Assembly: GCA_013398955.1 (NCBI GenBank)
Contig: VWPU01019273.1
Location: forward strand, 1 to 64,000
Source of the DNA: Callaeas wilsoni
Taxonomy: Eukaryota; Chordata; Aves; Passeriformes; Callaeidae
Reading direction: 5' to 3'
Length of the DNA stretch: 64,000 nt
The notes under the pieces were generated by a model. It was not told the origin of the DNA. It was given only the letters and a program-made list of their open reading frames with translations, and did not search any database. The position numbers and the translations under genes were made by a program. This document shows, piece by piece, positions 22,405-36,369 of this stretch; the first letter of the stretch is position 1; each line of letters begins with the position of its first letter.

Positions 22405-25400
22405 ATTATGGAATTCTATATTCTATCATTACATTATTCTGTACTTTTAAGGGTACAACATGCACAATTGCTTTCACTATGGAAGGAAAGAATAAGGAAG
22501 TTAGCAATGAAAACGTCTAGTTCTTACTGTGTACATGTATAAGTTGGCATATTGATTTTACAGCATTAAAAAGCCAGGGAAAAAAGCTTATTTCCATCTT
22601 AATAATTTTGAATCATGATATTCACTGCTTGAGGAAATTTTTCATAGTACTTTTAAGCAATAAATAAATATTGGTTGCATGACTTTTATTTTAGAGTACT
22701 AAAAGGAAATAGCAATCTGTAGTTTATCTAAATAAATATTTTATGTTGCATATTCATGATAAAAATTTCATAGCAATTACCAAAGTAGTTTTTTGGCAAT
22801 CAGATGCTTTCAAGAACAAGTTATATAACTAAATTTTTAACTGCCACTAGAAAACGTATCTATGGGATTTCAATTAAAATAGAATATTTTTAATTGTTCA
22901 TAGCTTTATAATTAAATCTAGTATACTGAAAACAAAATCAATGCTTAAGTAAAATGCTTTTTTAGAGATCTTTCAATACTACTGGGAAAGTGTGGAAGAC
23001 TGGAAGATCAACAACATATTTTGCTTCATTATTGGTAGTTTTCAAGTATTTTTCAATACATGCCTTCTACCAAGAACTGTGCTACGAGATTCTCTAAGAA
23101 GTTGTATAAAAGACAAATTACTATTTCTGACTCCAAAGAAACCAGTATTTGGTTATTTCAAGTGGCTTCTGTAAATTTTGGCTGTCATCAACCTCTCTGC
23201 ATATACATGTACTCTTGTTCCTTCTTTAGATTTCACTCCAAACACAAAATATTCATCTTCTATTCTACCAAGTATTTTACATATTCTACATCTGAAATCA
23301 AGGGTTCATTTTGTGTAGAGTTTTTTTCTTTACTTCATCTGAGAAGAACATCTGACTTTATATAAAGTCTCATACTGAAATATCACAATGATTTTTAGAA
23401 TATAAATTTATTACTTCTTCAAAGTTTAATTTCAAATGTATTATGATTGAATTCCTTTTGCATATTTAGCATCCAAAATGATCAGTCACAAAGAGGTCAT
23501 GGTTATTCTGCCTCATTCATCCAGGACTTCAAGAGCTAGATCATTTCTCTACTGTGACTGTCTGAGAATACCTAGCAGAAGGTCATTTTTTGACATTATA
23601 AGCAGCATATATTAATTTTAGGATTTTCTAAATTGCCTATATGAAAGACAATCACAATAGCACATCTGACGTTTGAATGCAATTAGCATCTAAACTAATC
23701 GTGTCTAGTTATGTGCCAATGTCAAATTAGGTATCTGAATAGTTGCCTTTTGAAAATATAAGCGTACAAAGGAAAAACACAGCAAGACACTTTATGCAAA
23801 GGACTCTCCTGGTTTTGTGGATTAAAAATTAAAAATAAGTAAATAGCAACAATAAGAAAATTGAGAATAACACAGGGTTACAAAGCATATCAATAAATTA
23901 CTGTACTGTAAGTGTACTTAATAACCTAGTGGTAGATTTCCAATATTCATTCATATTCTATATCCAAAAAGACTGCAGAAGCAAATTCAATCCTTAGTTA
24001 ATTCAGCTGAATCAATGCAGTGGTTTTAGGGGTAAATATTTTCAGTCTTTAGACAGCAACTATGTACGTAGTTGTAGATCAAATTAATCCATGTTTAGGC
24101 AAGCCCTAGATACAGAAAATGCATTTTTTTTTACTTAAATTCACTTATAATTCAAATTTATATTGTACTAATGTATTGTTAAGCAATAAGAATATAGAAA
24201 GAATAATAACTGATGAAAGAAAAAAATTCCAGGTAAAATGTGTGTGGCTTAAATTTTTGTTTTTCCAATTCTAAAATTCAGATCTTGCTGTCTATCTCAT
24301 ACATAGTTATTTTCCAATATGTCCTTATAGTAAGTATTAGTCATATATTGGAGCAATCATCTCAGATTTTAGTTAAATAATACTGCTTCTTTTTCCAATC
24401 TTAACCATACTCAATCCAATGGATGTAGAGACACACACTGGGACTTACAATGAACAAATCTGCTGAAGACAAACCCTATTTCCTGCCTCGAGCTGGTAGC
24501 AATATCTGGGTTTCAACATATTATTCTAAACTATTATTCTGTGGCGTATTATATTATTGCTTTTGAAATATGCAGAATGATCACTGTAGAAAGCAGAAAA
24601 AAATGGCTTCTACTGTTTATTCAGTTTTATGTCAGAAAAAGTAAAAAAAACACAAGTGAAGAAGTGAAAAACACTAATTGAAGGAGGTTTTCAAGTGCAG
24701 TAATCAGCATGAAAGACAACTAGAAGCTAAGAGCTGGCAAATCAAATACAAACTGCATTAAGATGACAAGCAAGATTGAGGCTGAGAAGATGAAAGAAGA
24801 AAGAACACTAACGGTGGATAAGGTTGAGTAATACTCAGTTTGTGAAGCTGATTCTTGTGATGATGTCACTAGAAGTTTTGTTACAAATCCTGACAGGAGA
24901 GGGATAGAGCTTTCTTTGTACTAACTATAACCTTGACAATTTTATGCATGGCTCATAACATCTGCTTCAGTGAACAGCAGCTGGCTAATAACTTGCCAGA
25001 ATACCAACTGAATTAGAAAGCTGTGAATCACTGAACTCTACCAATTACATGCTCAAAAGATTCTGTGAACTTCAAAGCTCTGTGTACAAGTGAGCATTTG
25101 TACCACCAGTTTCCTACAGAAATGAAATGCTAGCAGTGCATTCAGCAGTCTATGTCATTATTCTCTAGTAAAAATGGTAAATGTATAACTGTGTGCTTTG
25201 TGTTTGTGATTAGCTTTTGGTGGGTCAATTTGGGCAAACTATTGGAATACATTTAATTCCTGTATTTCATAGACTGGCAATACAGCTTTTAATTTGTTGT
25301 AAAGTCGTCTAGTGCTTTGGTGGATGTCTACCAGTAATTCACAACATTAAATAGATTTGCAAATAAGTGTGACCTTTTTCAGACTCTTTTACAATTCAGG

Positions 25401-28400
25401 CCTTTTAATTAGGTGCTAGAAAACCTTTGTGAAATATTAAGCCACAACTTTTGCAATTAGTTTTGTTTCCAATACAGAATCTTGAGAAACTTGAGTAATC
25501 AGACTGTTTCTAAACACCTTTCATAGGAGCTTTTGGATTTAGCAGAGTACATAGTTGAATTCTTAGGACTGTAATTTATGACTAAATCTCTGAACTAAGT
25601 ATCTATCTCAGATAGAGAAACCCTACTTAGACATTTCTAATGTAGACACCAAAGTGTCTAAAAAACTAGCTACCTGGTACCAGGAGTGTGATTCAGACAC
25701 AAAATTTATATACTTAGTCTTCTTATATGATATATGAGAAGGATGAAGTGATGAAGAGTGATTCAGAAAAATTACATGCTAATCATACAGCAAAAGTAAT
25801 CTATCATTAGAATATTTTAATGCTTTCAAGCCACAATAGCTGTAGGGGAATCTGCTGGAACAAAATTTTGCAATTGGCCCAAAGACACCAATGGAGTAGA
25901 AAGCCAATACTGAATTCCAGCCTTAGCTTTAGAAAGCTGGACAGCATATTTATTCCTTTCTTCCCGGGTGACTGTTTTACACGCTTGACTAGAAATTATT
26001 TCAACAAGGTACCAGTCTTGAGCAGAGATAGAGAATCACCCTTCATGCAAGATGTAATTATTAATGATCCAAATAAAGCAAATGAAATTTAGACTGACTT
26101 TGATTAAGCAGTCAGTGCACTAAGCTCTGGGACAAGCATGTGAAGATTCGTATGCAAAAGATTGGATTAGATATGACACATCTTGAGTTAAGAAAGGAAT
26201 TGAACTCAGATTCTTTTTCATTTATGTATTAGTCAAGTCACTCTTACGGGATGTAGGAATACTGACCTCTCACCTTTTCCATTTATGCTTTTGAGTTAAA
26301 CTGCAAAAACCTTCTGTGCTAGTTTACAGTTCTAAATCAACTCAAACTCTTGGAAAAATGTTGATTTCTCTCTGAATATGATCATCCTTGCACAGGTACT
26401 GATTTACAGGAGAAAATAAGGAAATTATAACCTGCTCATTCCCAGTCACAAATAGATATTGTTGCTTTACCTAGCAAGGTTAGGGTTACTTCTATTCCAC
26501 AGGAATTCAGGGGTGGGGGGGAGGATGTGGCAGAGCAGGGGTGTGGGGAGCTACTGCCATTAAGTAGTAAACTAGAGAATTTCTAGCTTTTGGTATCACA
26601 AAGTGATGCCTATGCAAAAGCACAACTCAGAATAAAAAAAGTCTGGACTTTATCTGCCCGACTCTATCTGATGCTGGAATAGGAAAGCAGAACAGATTAT
26701 ATGGAAGATTTGCCCAAATTATCAGGACCGCATCTGCCAAACCATAATTGGGCACTATAACACTCAGGACAGTGAAGTCCAGAGGCACTTTTATATCCTT
26801 GTGAATTATTTGGGGTAGGAGGCCAGAAGAGGATAGTAACCCAGGTAATGCCCAACTGGCTTCAGATACAGAGGAAACCAGAGATATTGGTCTGGGGTTG
26901 CTTTAGATGAATGAGGCTGTTGATGTTTTACAATAACAATCAAAGTTAAAAAGCAATAAATGGATAAAGAGTGGAAGCACACTCATGGGTGTCCAACAGC
27001 CTGCAGAATATTGTTTGTGTTGTAGAACATAAGTCTTTGTCTAGAAATTGCCATCTAGCAGCTATATCCATGAATGTTAGATTTTATGTCACTGACTGGT
27101 ACTGCCTGGTCTCTCAGCCACTCCACCCTAAATTCACCATGACAATCACAGTTACATGATCTGTCTCATCATGTTCTGAGAGCACCTATCACCAGAGTGT
27201 CATTTGTTTCTGGCGAAATGAAATTTTATTTTCCAAAGTACTTATACACTGGGAGAATGAACACATGAATATTTGCTTGTCAGATAAGGATCAGTAACAC
27301 TCTGTGAATGTAAAAGAATCGTGTAGAAGTGTGTATACACAAGCATGCAGAAGACTTTTTTTCACTAATAATTTTATGCACATTTGAGCCTTGCAAATTG
27401 ATTATATTTATCTTTTTATCTTTTTTTTTTTTTCCCCCTACCCAGAAGACTGTTGCAGATACAGGAATAGTTTTTTTGGGAGTATTTCAAATTTATTAAA
27501 CTTAAAATCCAGTAATTTGAAGATTATTGCATTTAAAACATTACAAAATGTCTTAAGTCTGTTCAGAAGTCTCATTTAAGGCCAATCAATACCACTAGCA
27601 ATTTAGCAGAATGTGTTCCTGAAAGGTGAGAATGACCTTTCTCAATTGAAAAACTTATGGTTATTCCTCTGCCAGTGGGATGAGGAATGCTTTGTGTGAT
27701 GCAGCTGTTGAACATCAGAGAACAGTAAATTACTCTAACTACTCTATTTGCCAGAGAGTCCTAAGGGTTTCTTTTAATATGTTTTCTTTTTTAAAAAATA
27801 AAGAATTATTGTAAAAACTGGCTGCGGTTGGAAATCTCCTGCTAACAGCCTTGGAAAATGAAAGCTTCTGACATAGAATAGCTGGTATTAATACAAACAT
27901 ATTTACTATATATGTATCTAAGCCAAGTCAAGAAAGGAGAACAAGTTATTTAAATTCTGTCTCTGTTCAGTTCTTGGCTGTTTTCTAAAGCTGTTAATTT
28001 GAAAACTGATAAATCTGGATAGAAAATGTGCTAGTACTACAAGTAATTTTTACATGGACAGCCCTTGTAACAACAGGACTTTTAATTGCTCTTAGTGGGC
28101 CAGGCTGGAATTATTATCACTGAGACAAAATTTCCTTTAAATATTAACATGATTTTAAATAATTTGGTCTCTGAAACAAAGATCCCAAATCCATCCTTAA
28201 AGAAACAGTTGGAAGGAGTATAATGAGAAGATATAAATAAATAGACAAGAATTTGAGCAGAACCAAAGTGCCCAACAACATCATTCAGTCCTTTCTTTTC
28301 GCCCTTTCCTTTTTTCCTCTGCATTTAGTCTTACGTGTGCTTCTGCTATTCAGATAGCACTTTACTTGGTACAAATTTGAATGAACCCTTTAAAAATTCC

Positions 28401-30119
28401 TTCAGACTAACTTTCTGCACAATTCCAGAAACACAGTACTAGAACAGACTATTTACTGCCCTAAGAAGGCACAGCAATTAGGAAAAATAATTCCTACATG
28501 CTCTGAAGACCCTGGTTTAAGATTGTCCATAATTCCCTCCAATAGGATCAGGTACCTTTCAAAATAAAGCCATATTCATGTGTTTTTAAGAACGGTAGTG
28601 ATGACACTAGCCCCAAACAGAGGAGCCTTATCTAGAGGTTACAGAATCCTCTCAGAAATGTGTAGACATGGACTAAATTCTCTCCTCAGACTCACGAGGG
28701 TTAAAAGCTGTTTAGAAAATTAAAATTCTATGTAGAATTTCCTTAAACAGAGCTCATTTTTTTGATTCCTCTCAGTAATTACAAAACAAATTAATTTTGT
28801 AATAGCTATACGACTAAATGTTTATGTATTTCATCATCATCATAGTATTTATTTTTCTGCAAATTTTTCCCACTTCTTTATTTATCCTGTTTCTTTAGGT
28901 GGAAAGAAATAATTTCCAAAAATCTAGAAATGGTAGATTCTTCACTTTAAAAAGATTGCTGAAAGTGAGAATTTCAAAGGAGGCTAAATTACCAGCTTCA
29001 GTAACTTTCAATGAAATTTTTACTTTGTCCCTTAGGTACTTTTAAGAATCCTGTCTCTCATAATAATTTAAACACTTGCGTTAAAGTGGTAGGCTTTTAG
29101 AAGCAGTGAGTAACAAGAGTTTCTACTGACTTCAGTGTAAACTCATTACCTTTGAAAGTAAGGCCATTTTTAAATCAGTGTTGGCATTCCAGCACTCAAA
29201 TCTGAAGATTTAAAAGTTGAGGACTGAGAAGTTTAAGTAACCTGTGAATTCAGAAAAAAGCCTACCATGAATAAATAAAAAATTTTAAAGTTACTCTTGA
29301 AAACAGTCCACAGTGTGGTGTGTAATGAGCACACAAGGGTTTGTCACATGCTTCTTGTGGGGGAAAAACATGAAAGAACGAGTATCGTGGAGCTATTCTG
29401 AAAGCACTATTCCAGTCTTATGCCTGAAAGTTCATTCTGTTGATAGGAAGTGAATAACGGGGGTGGAGTAGAAGTGGGAATGTCCCATTAAGCAATTTCA
29501 TCTTGATTTTCTCAGGAACTGAGACTTATGTGAGGGTGTTATCTTGTCTATTTGTGCATATTCAATCTTTTTTTCCAGGTAATTTACCAAGTTCAGCTAC
29601 ATTTTTTGGCAAATTTTCAGGCCTTTATGATTCATGAAAATACACAGCCTAATGAAGGAGACTGACTGCATCATTGTTCCTATTTCAGTAAAATATGCCT
29701 CATGAAAGAAGGAGGAAGAAATCTTACAAATATTGTCACACTGGAACAATTTAAAACTGAAATCATACCTTACTATACACAGTAGTCAGTTACCATACCT
29801 CAAAAGTAGAATAACCTGTGAATTTCAAATTGGGGTTTTATAATCACATATAATTAACTGGGAAAAATCACTCAGTTTAATCCATTAAAGAGAAGGCTTT
29901 CATTAATAAAGATGGCTGCACACATCTCAGCCTACCTGAGAAACATTAGATTGTTTAGCCAACAAGATCTTAAAACTAGCACATGGAGGCACTTAACAGG
30001 AGCACAATCAAAACAGGCTAGTACTGACTCTGCTAGAGAAGGTTCTGTGCAGACATGCCAAGGTGGGCACAGGTGCATCCCCCCCGCCCTCTCCAGCAGC
30101 TAGCTGCAGATAATTGAAT
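22405..30119. other. 7.7-kb AT-rich non-coding stretch, no feature recognised
   Basis: I find no dispersed repeat or gene signature. Open frames at 23060-23365, 25820-26092, 27391-27579 and 28082-28324 are short, low-complexity or random-looking. Minor structures are a 9-bp inverted repeat at 22871-22896 (CAATTAAAA with TTTTAATTG), a G-rich tract at 26510-26548, and a T13 run at about 27421-27433. Confidence 0.6.
26510..26548 (+). repeat. G-rich tract
   Basis: Four runs of four or more Gs lie at 26510-26513, 26515-26521, 26538-26541 and 26545-26548. The loop between the second and third runs is long (16 bases). It stands out in AT-rich surroundings. A weak G-quadruplex is possible but unproven. 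Confidence 0.5.
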
Positions 30120-30729
30120 TATTCAGACTTTCAGACACTGCTCCTCACAGCCACTAGCTCATTTTCCTTGATAGAATGGGGAAAGAGAACTGAAAGGGTA
30201 AAAGTGAGAAAACTTGTGGGTTGAGATAAAGCCAGTTTAAAAGGTAAAGCTATGAAAAGCAAACAAATGAAACATTTTAAAAGCTATGGCTGCACATGCA
30301 AGCAAAGCAAAACAAGGAATTCTTTCAAGACTTCCCATAGGCAGGCAGCTGTTCAGCCATCTCTAGGAAAGCAGGACTCAGTGACTTGGAAAGACCAACA
30401 CCATCACTCCAAGTGTCCTTTGCTTCCTTTTCCTTCCCCAGCTTTATATGCTGAGCATGATGTCATATGGTGTAGGTTATCCCTGTGATCAGTTGGGGTC
30501 AGCTGTTTTGGCTGTGTCCCCTCCAGACTGCTTGTGTTCCCTCCCTCCAGCCTTCTGACTGGTTGGGTGGTGTGAGGAACAGAAAAGGCCTTGGCTCTGT
30601 GCAAGCACTGCTCAGCAATAATGGAAAAATCTTTGGGTTATCAACACTGTTTCCAGCACAAATCCAAATCACAGCCCCATACCAGGTACTATAAAGAAAA
30701 CTAACTCTATCCCAGCCAAAACTATCACA
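30120..30729 (-). mobile_element. ERVL-like solo LTR, minus strand
   Basis: Read on the minus strand the LTR starts at 30729 with TGTGATAGTTTTGGCTGGG and GATAGAGTTAG. It continues with a U3 segment whose plus-strand form is GCTTTATATGCTGAGCATGA, near 30441. The downstream half includes, on the plus strand, AGGGTAAAAGTGAGAAAAC and GTGGGTTGAGATAAAGCC near 30196-30235, the complement of the LTR end seen in passerine ERVL LTRs. The leftmost 20-30 bases are decayed, so the 3' boundary is approximate. No internal sequence flanks it. The several overlapping open frames at 30252-30768 are shadows of this repeat. Confidence 0.85.
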
Positions 30730-33663
30730 CCCATTGAGCTCATGACTTCTCAGTCCAATTGCTGGCACTCAGATTGTTGCCCTACTCACCTACTAGTCTG
30801 GCTTCATATTTGTGCTCATGCAGAGGCTCCAAGTAGAGAGCACACTCACACAGGCAGTGTTATACACAGTGTTGATTCAGACTGTAGGACAGACTGCAAT
30901 AATCAAGCACAAGGCGCAGTCAGAGGAAAACATACTGACCAGCCACCTGTTCATATGCAAATGAGTCCTTCTACCCTCTTCTTCCTCTGTTTTCCAACAT
31001 TTTGTTGTCCTCAATCCACCTTTTACTGCCTTGGGTGTTCCAGCCCAACTATAAGTCTTGCACACTTCTGCCAGAACTTTGAATTTAACTTGGTTTGCTT
31101 GATTTAGTCAGGCAGCCTAAGGAACTGCAGGCACCATAGGCATACCTGGTATGCTCCTACCCTCAGGACCGAAATCAACCTAAAAACCTACCGTGTCTGT
31201 TACTCACTAAGGACAAAACTAGTACAAAAATAGAACTTCTGTTGTAGATTCCACATCAGTCATGTGTGGATGTCTATAAAAAGCTGAGAAACTGATGCAA
31301 AGATGCTATTCCTTATTTCCCTTCATAAAGGCAGTTATGAATGCACTCAACTTTTCCCTAATTTCACTTTACATTTAAGCAATTTTTGTATTTCTTTCAA
31401 GGAGAATATCTGATTGCTTTCCTACCCATTTACAATTTGAGCAATGGTTAGCAGGAAGTAATATGGCCTAATAACAAGAATTTTGAATGAGAATGTGGCC
31501 CAGACATTGATAAAGTTTGTGCAAGCAATCTAGAGCATTCATTTACTAATAACATATTTTCTTAGGCATAATTTGTCTAAAAGAAATTGCATCAGCACTT
31601 CAGCTATAAATTCATCTTTTAAAGCACATTTTATGACTGATTATCACATCATAAAATACACCCATAATAAAAAAATTTTTACTCTTATGACCCAGTTCTA
31701 TTGTGAAATAACCAGTTTTTAGACACATCTATTCTTTTCTACTACTAGCTAAACATAGCACAACAATACCTACAGAAACTGAGGGCTGAAATAGGTTCTC
31801 AAAGAAGTAAAGTATACATAGTTATCATCTGGCCTGGTAATGAAAAATACAAGCAGTGTATGCCACAGAGTGAATGGTAAGTATAGGACAATTTCTACCT
31901 TCTTTGAACTACATCCACTAAATAGATGTAGCTATGGATGCCAAAGAATTGGGATAAAGCACTCAGGCTGAAGGATCGTTTCCTAAGGCTACATAAACTC
32001 ATAGAACTTTGCAAAGCAAAGCTGTGTTCCCCCATGGTTGTATTCACAGTGCTGTGCAGGACAGCATAGGCTGAAAAAACAGTAAATACACAGCTGCCTG
32101 CAGTTGTGGACTCTGGGGATGAAGGAGTGAAGTCTTCAGAAAACGCAGTCTTCAATGAGTTTAGACTTCCACTGCTGCTGCAGGCCTATATACTCAAGTG
32201 TAGCCAAGGATTTGCCATTTTTTCAGAGCAATGTCATAATTATACCAAAATTGCAACTGTGTACATAACCTTTTGCTTCAGCCTTGTGGAGAAGTTTATG
32301 TTAGAGCTTTGTAACCATTCCCAACATTCAGGAAGAGGAGTAATTTATTAAAAAGTCATGCTTAATTTTGTCATTATATAAATGCAATGTAATGCATTTT
32401 TAAATGTATTTTAATAAATAAAACATGTCTTCTGTTTAAATGAGGAATACTCTGTAGCAGAGCTTTCTGGAAAGGAGTAGTTAGAAAATTGAACAATATT
32501 TCTTCTCACCTTCATTTAACTATTGATATATTCAAATGATAACACCTTGTAAATAAGTTATTTCAGGATGAGACTGTCAAGAAAGTATTGGGCATTTTCA
32601 GTTCTTTTGAAAAACTGAATAAATACTTGATATATTTTATTCTTTAAATCAATCACAATCAGAAAGACTGCTTAACAAAGTGGTAATCAATATAGAGCAG
32701 ATTTTGAAAATTAATCTTTCAGAGAAATATGTCTTCCCAGTGATCAATCAGAAAGCTGGACCAGGATGAGAAATTTCTCCCATGCCCCAGTGTCATAGTC
32801 TACCAATCATTAGTTTAGTACATCACAAAAAAAATCCTTGTGGTGCTCAGATGTACTTTTTTTCCTAGCAAAAAATTAACATACTAATGAAAAATATCAT
32901 TTAAAGGGGGCATCTTGGAGTGAAACATGCATAACTCTGTTTCTGAAGAAAGACAACCTATTTTAGGCACTTTGCTGCACCTTTAGCCTTAGATCACCTT
33001 AATATATGTTTACTGTGACAGAAAAATAGGCCAGGCTTAAAGATAAAGGAAAATAGCAAACAGAGATTGAGTGTTTCACCCAAGTTACATGCAAAACAGA
33101 TTAATCATATTGTAGCAACCCAAAGTTATTTAAAACTTTTTATGGTGTTATCTAATCTGGTTCAGAACAATTTCAGGTGTCAGCAACAAGCTATATATAA
33201 TTTTCAGGTATTTGTGTAATGTATTTTTCCAAAGTTTTAAGTTCATACAGTGTGAAAAGAAAAAAAAAAAAAGCTTTATTACAACTGAAATAATCTTAGT
33301 TATCATTTTTAAAATATGATATAATAAGATATAAATTTCTCATCAAAGGTATCAAAAATCTATCAGTAGGAGGGAAGAGTTGCTTATTAGCCCATTAAAT
33401 GCAGGAGTGAAATTTCCAGTGAAAGAGTTTTATTTATGTACCCCTGAATTTAGCTAAGACTGTGGATATCTGTCCACATGCTAAAAAGAAGCAGTAAGTG
33501 ACTATAAATTTTACAACTGCCTAATTCCCTAGCAAGATCTTAGGAATGACATGGAATAAAACATGTTAAATATGTTTTAGACATGCTGGTCTAAAACTAC
33601 CAAGCTGTAGGTTTTTTTCTCATTAAAAAATACTGTATTTGTAGTACTTTGACATTGCAGGGT
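30730..33663. other. Non-coding stretch, no feature recognised
   Basis: The first 400 bp (to about 31150) are less AT-rich and hold frames at 30742-31107 (plus) and 30877-31065 (minus) without recognisable domains. The rest is AT-rich. The minus-strand frame at 31895-32155 (86 codons) is also unrecognised. A poly-A run lies near 33258-33272. Confidence 0.6.
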
Positions 33664-34687
33664 TGAAGTGGGTTTGTGCAGTCAGGTTTTGGTAGTGGAG
33701 GGGTCTACAGGGGTGGCTTCTGGGAGAAGCTGCCAGAAGCTTCCCCCATGTCCAGCAAAGCCAATGCCAGATGGCTCCAAGACGGATGTGCCCCGGCCAA
33801 GCCTGGGCCGATTAGAAATGGTGGCAGCGCCTCTGTGATAGCAAGATGAAGGAAAAGGAGGCAAAGAAAAAATTACTGCACTTACGTAAGTGTGGCCAGA
33901 GAGGAACAGGGCGAGAACATGTGAGAGGAACAGCTCTGAAGACACCAAGGGCAGTGGAGAAGGAGGGAGAAGAGGTGCTCCAGGTGCTGGAGCTGAGATT
34001 CCCCTGCAGCCCATGGTGCAGCCCATGGTGAGACAGCTGTGCCCCTGCAGCCCATGGACATCCATGGGGATGCAGAGATCCACCTGCAGCTCATGGAGGA
34101 GACCCATGCTGGAGCAGGTGGATGCCTGAGAGGAGCTTGTGACCCCATGGGAGACCTGTGGAGAGAGAGGCTCACCCTGCAGCAGCCTGTCCTTGAAGAA
34201 CTGGTCCTGTGGAAAACTGACCCACACTGCAGTAGTTCATGAAGATGGACTCACATTGGACAAATTCATGGAGAATTATCTCGTCTAGGAGGAACCCCAA
34301 GCTGGAGCAGGGGAAGGACTCCTCTCCTTGAGCAGTGACAGAAACGACCCATGATGAACTGACTAAACCCCCATTCCCATCTCCCTGCGCAGCTGGGGGA
34401 GGAGGCAGAGCTGGGAAGGAGGCAGGGGTGGGAGGAAGGTGCTCTCAAGGTCTTATTTTACTTGTCATTATCCTGCTCTGATTTTTTTAGTAGTAAATTC
34501 AATTAATATCTCTAATTCTAGCCTGGTTTTCCTGTGACATTATTAGGTGAGTGATCTCTCCCAATACTAATCTCAGCTCATGAGCCATTCACTATCTTTT
34601 CTCTCCCCTGTCCAGCTGGCCAGTGGACAGGAGTGACAGGAAAGCTTTGGTGGGTGTCTGGCATCTAGCCAGAGTCAACCCACTACA
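33664..34687 (+). mobile_element. Full-length 1-kb ERV solo LTR, plus strand
   Basis: It begins TGAAGTGGGTTTGTGCAGTC and ends GAGTCAACCCACTACA, giving TG...CA termini and a length of 1,024 bp. The 5 bp on the left (AGGGT) and right (AGGGG) differ at one position, fitting a target-site duplication. The interior has the diagnostic TGGCTTCTGGGAGAAGCTGC and CGATTAGAAATGGTGGCAGC. These are followed by many copies of a CTGCAGCCCATGG-like module between about 33998 and 34130. A degenerate polyadenylation signal (AGTAAATT) near 34492 supports the orientation. From memory this is an avian ERVL-type LTR common in passerines. It is the most GC-rich block of the window. The 181-codon minus-strand frame at 33682-34227 is antisense and meaningless. 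Confidence 0.85.
33998..34130 (+). repeat. Degenerate CTGCAGCCCATGG-like tandem modules within the LTR
   Basis: CTGCAGCCCATGG occurs near 34003 and 34046, with variants CTGCAGCTCATGG near 34083 and CAGCCCATGG near 34019. They are spaced 15-40 bp apart. Similar modules recur in this LTR family, so the array was probably inherited from the source element. Confidence 0.7.
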
Positions 34688-36369
34688 AGGGGTCTTTTTT
34701 GCCCTCAGTGGGAGGGTTCAATTTTAATTATAAATTACCTCACAAAGTGTTTTCTTCCATTAACATGATTTTTTCACAATTATATTTTAGCTTGCCACCT
34801 TTTTTGTGTAACTTAGCTACTTCAGGCCCTCAGTTAAAAATTTCATTAATGTTTGAATGAAATCAGCTGATATCCTCAACTCATGTTTCACTTGTCAAGT
34901 AAAATTCAATAAGGTTTAATGAGTCAGAAAGGATAGCATTTCCTAATTTGGAAACTATTGCAAAATCATCTCCCAAATTTAGAAATGAAACTTTTTATAA
35001 TTGTGGGTCTAATTTAGTACTACAGAGTCAGTTATGAACAATGTCTGCTTTTGGGATAAGAAACTGACTATAACACACATATATAGTTACTAATTTATGG
35101 TATCTATAAGGGAAAGGTTTCGTCAGTCCTCAGGTTGGTTCCCTCAGTACTTTCTTCTAACCACACTGTTAGCAACACCTAAATGCAGGGTCAGAGAATC
35201 TCAAGCATAGGACAATAAAATCAGAATCTGTTCCTGACTGATCCTTACCACATCTGGATTCTTGTTAGTGAAGCAAGAATTTCTTTAAACTTCTACTTTG
35301 AAATAGAAATGGTCTATTGACATTAACTTGATTAAAACACTACAGATAAAATAATAACAATATCTTACAATGTTTCACTGAGCTATTAGAATAAGGTGTA
35401 ATACTGTTTATAAATAAATCAACAAAAGTATATGATGTCTGGAGGCAATAGTCTTTCTACTCTATTAAGAATTCTAATCTACTGAGCTATATACTTAATA
35501 ATTAATTATTTAGCCTTGCTCTGACTTGAAAGAATCCATCCACTCTGATGTTGCTTTCACATCCATCTTGTTCTATCATTCTACCTTTCCAGCATTTCTA
35601 TAACAAGAACTATTTTTCATCAGAAGCAGATTTTCACACAATATGATCTATTTCTGCATTTGAAGCCAGCACAATCATATACAACTAGTAATCATTAGAA
35701 CTCAGTTCTGCATTCTTTCTAGTAATCATGTGTCTCCAGAGGAACCAAAATACTTGTCAACTATGCTACTAAATTGGGTCAAGTAATTTTAAAAACATCA
35801 AAGCTGGTCTTGTATCCCCCAAAAATAATTCCTAAGAAACTCATTTCACGGTTCTGTATAATTATAGCTTAAAAATGTACACAGAAATCTGCCATCTTTT
35901 CTTCTGGGATGCCTTCAGGACTTTGCAATGATCTTTTGATCTTGAAGCTGCTCCAATTTATATGAAGACGAAATGATTCAACAGATTTACTATAAAATTA
36001 ATATAAACACTTTTTTTTTTTCTTTACTGTTTCAGAGCAACTTATGAATTCAGAATTTAGAAGGACTATTGTTAACATATTAAAGTAATCTGACTCACAG
36101 GAATGATCAAGATATATATTTCAACATTTCCTCTACTGATATAATTCAATTTTCTCTGAGTTGTATGATTTTTCATAACTTCTCATTTTATCAGTTTGTT
36201 TCAATATTGTGTAACTGATCTGAAATTACAAAATAGTCGCTTCAAGCACAGTTGCGTTACTGTCTCACAAAACTGAACTTTTTCTGGTTTTATTTTCAAT
36301 TTGTTTTCCCCCAAATTAAATGACCCATCCCACCCCCTCCCTGCCACCTCTCTCCCCCCCCCTCCAATG
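34688..36369. other. AT-rich non-coding stretch, no feature recognised
   Basis: No gene or dispersed repeat is visible. The last 75 bp (36300-36362) are pyrimidine-rich, ending in a C9 run at 36354-36362 just before the CR1 3' end. Confidence 0.65.
36354..36362. repeat. C9 homopolymer beside a CR1 3' end
   Basis: Nine Cs end a CT-rich tract that directly abuts the 3' terminus of the minus-strand CR1 starting at 36370. Confidence 0.7.

Noticed and set aside
33682..34227. 181-codon minus-strand open frame, among the longest in the window
   Set aside because: It lies wholly within the plus-strand ERV LTR at 33664-34687. It is antisense to a non-coding LTR and its proline/serine/histidine-rich composition just reflects GC-rich repeats.
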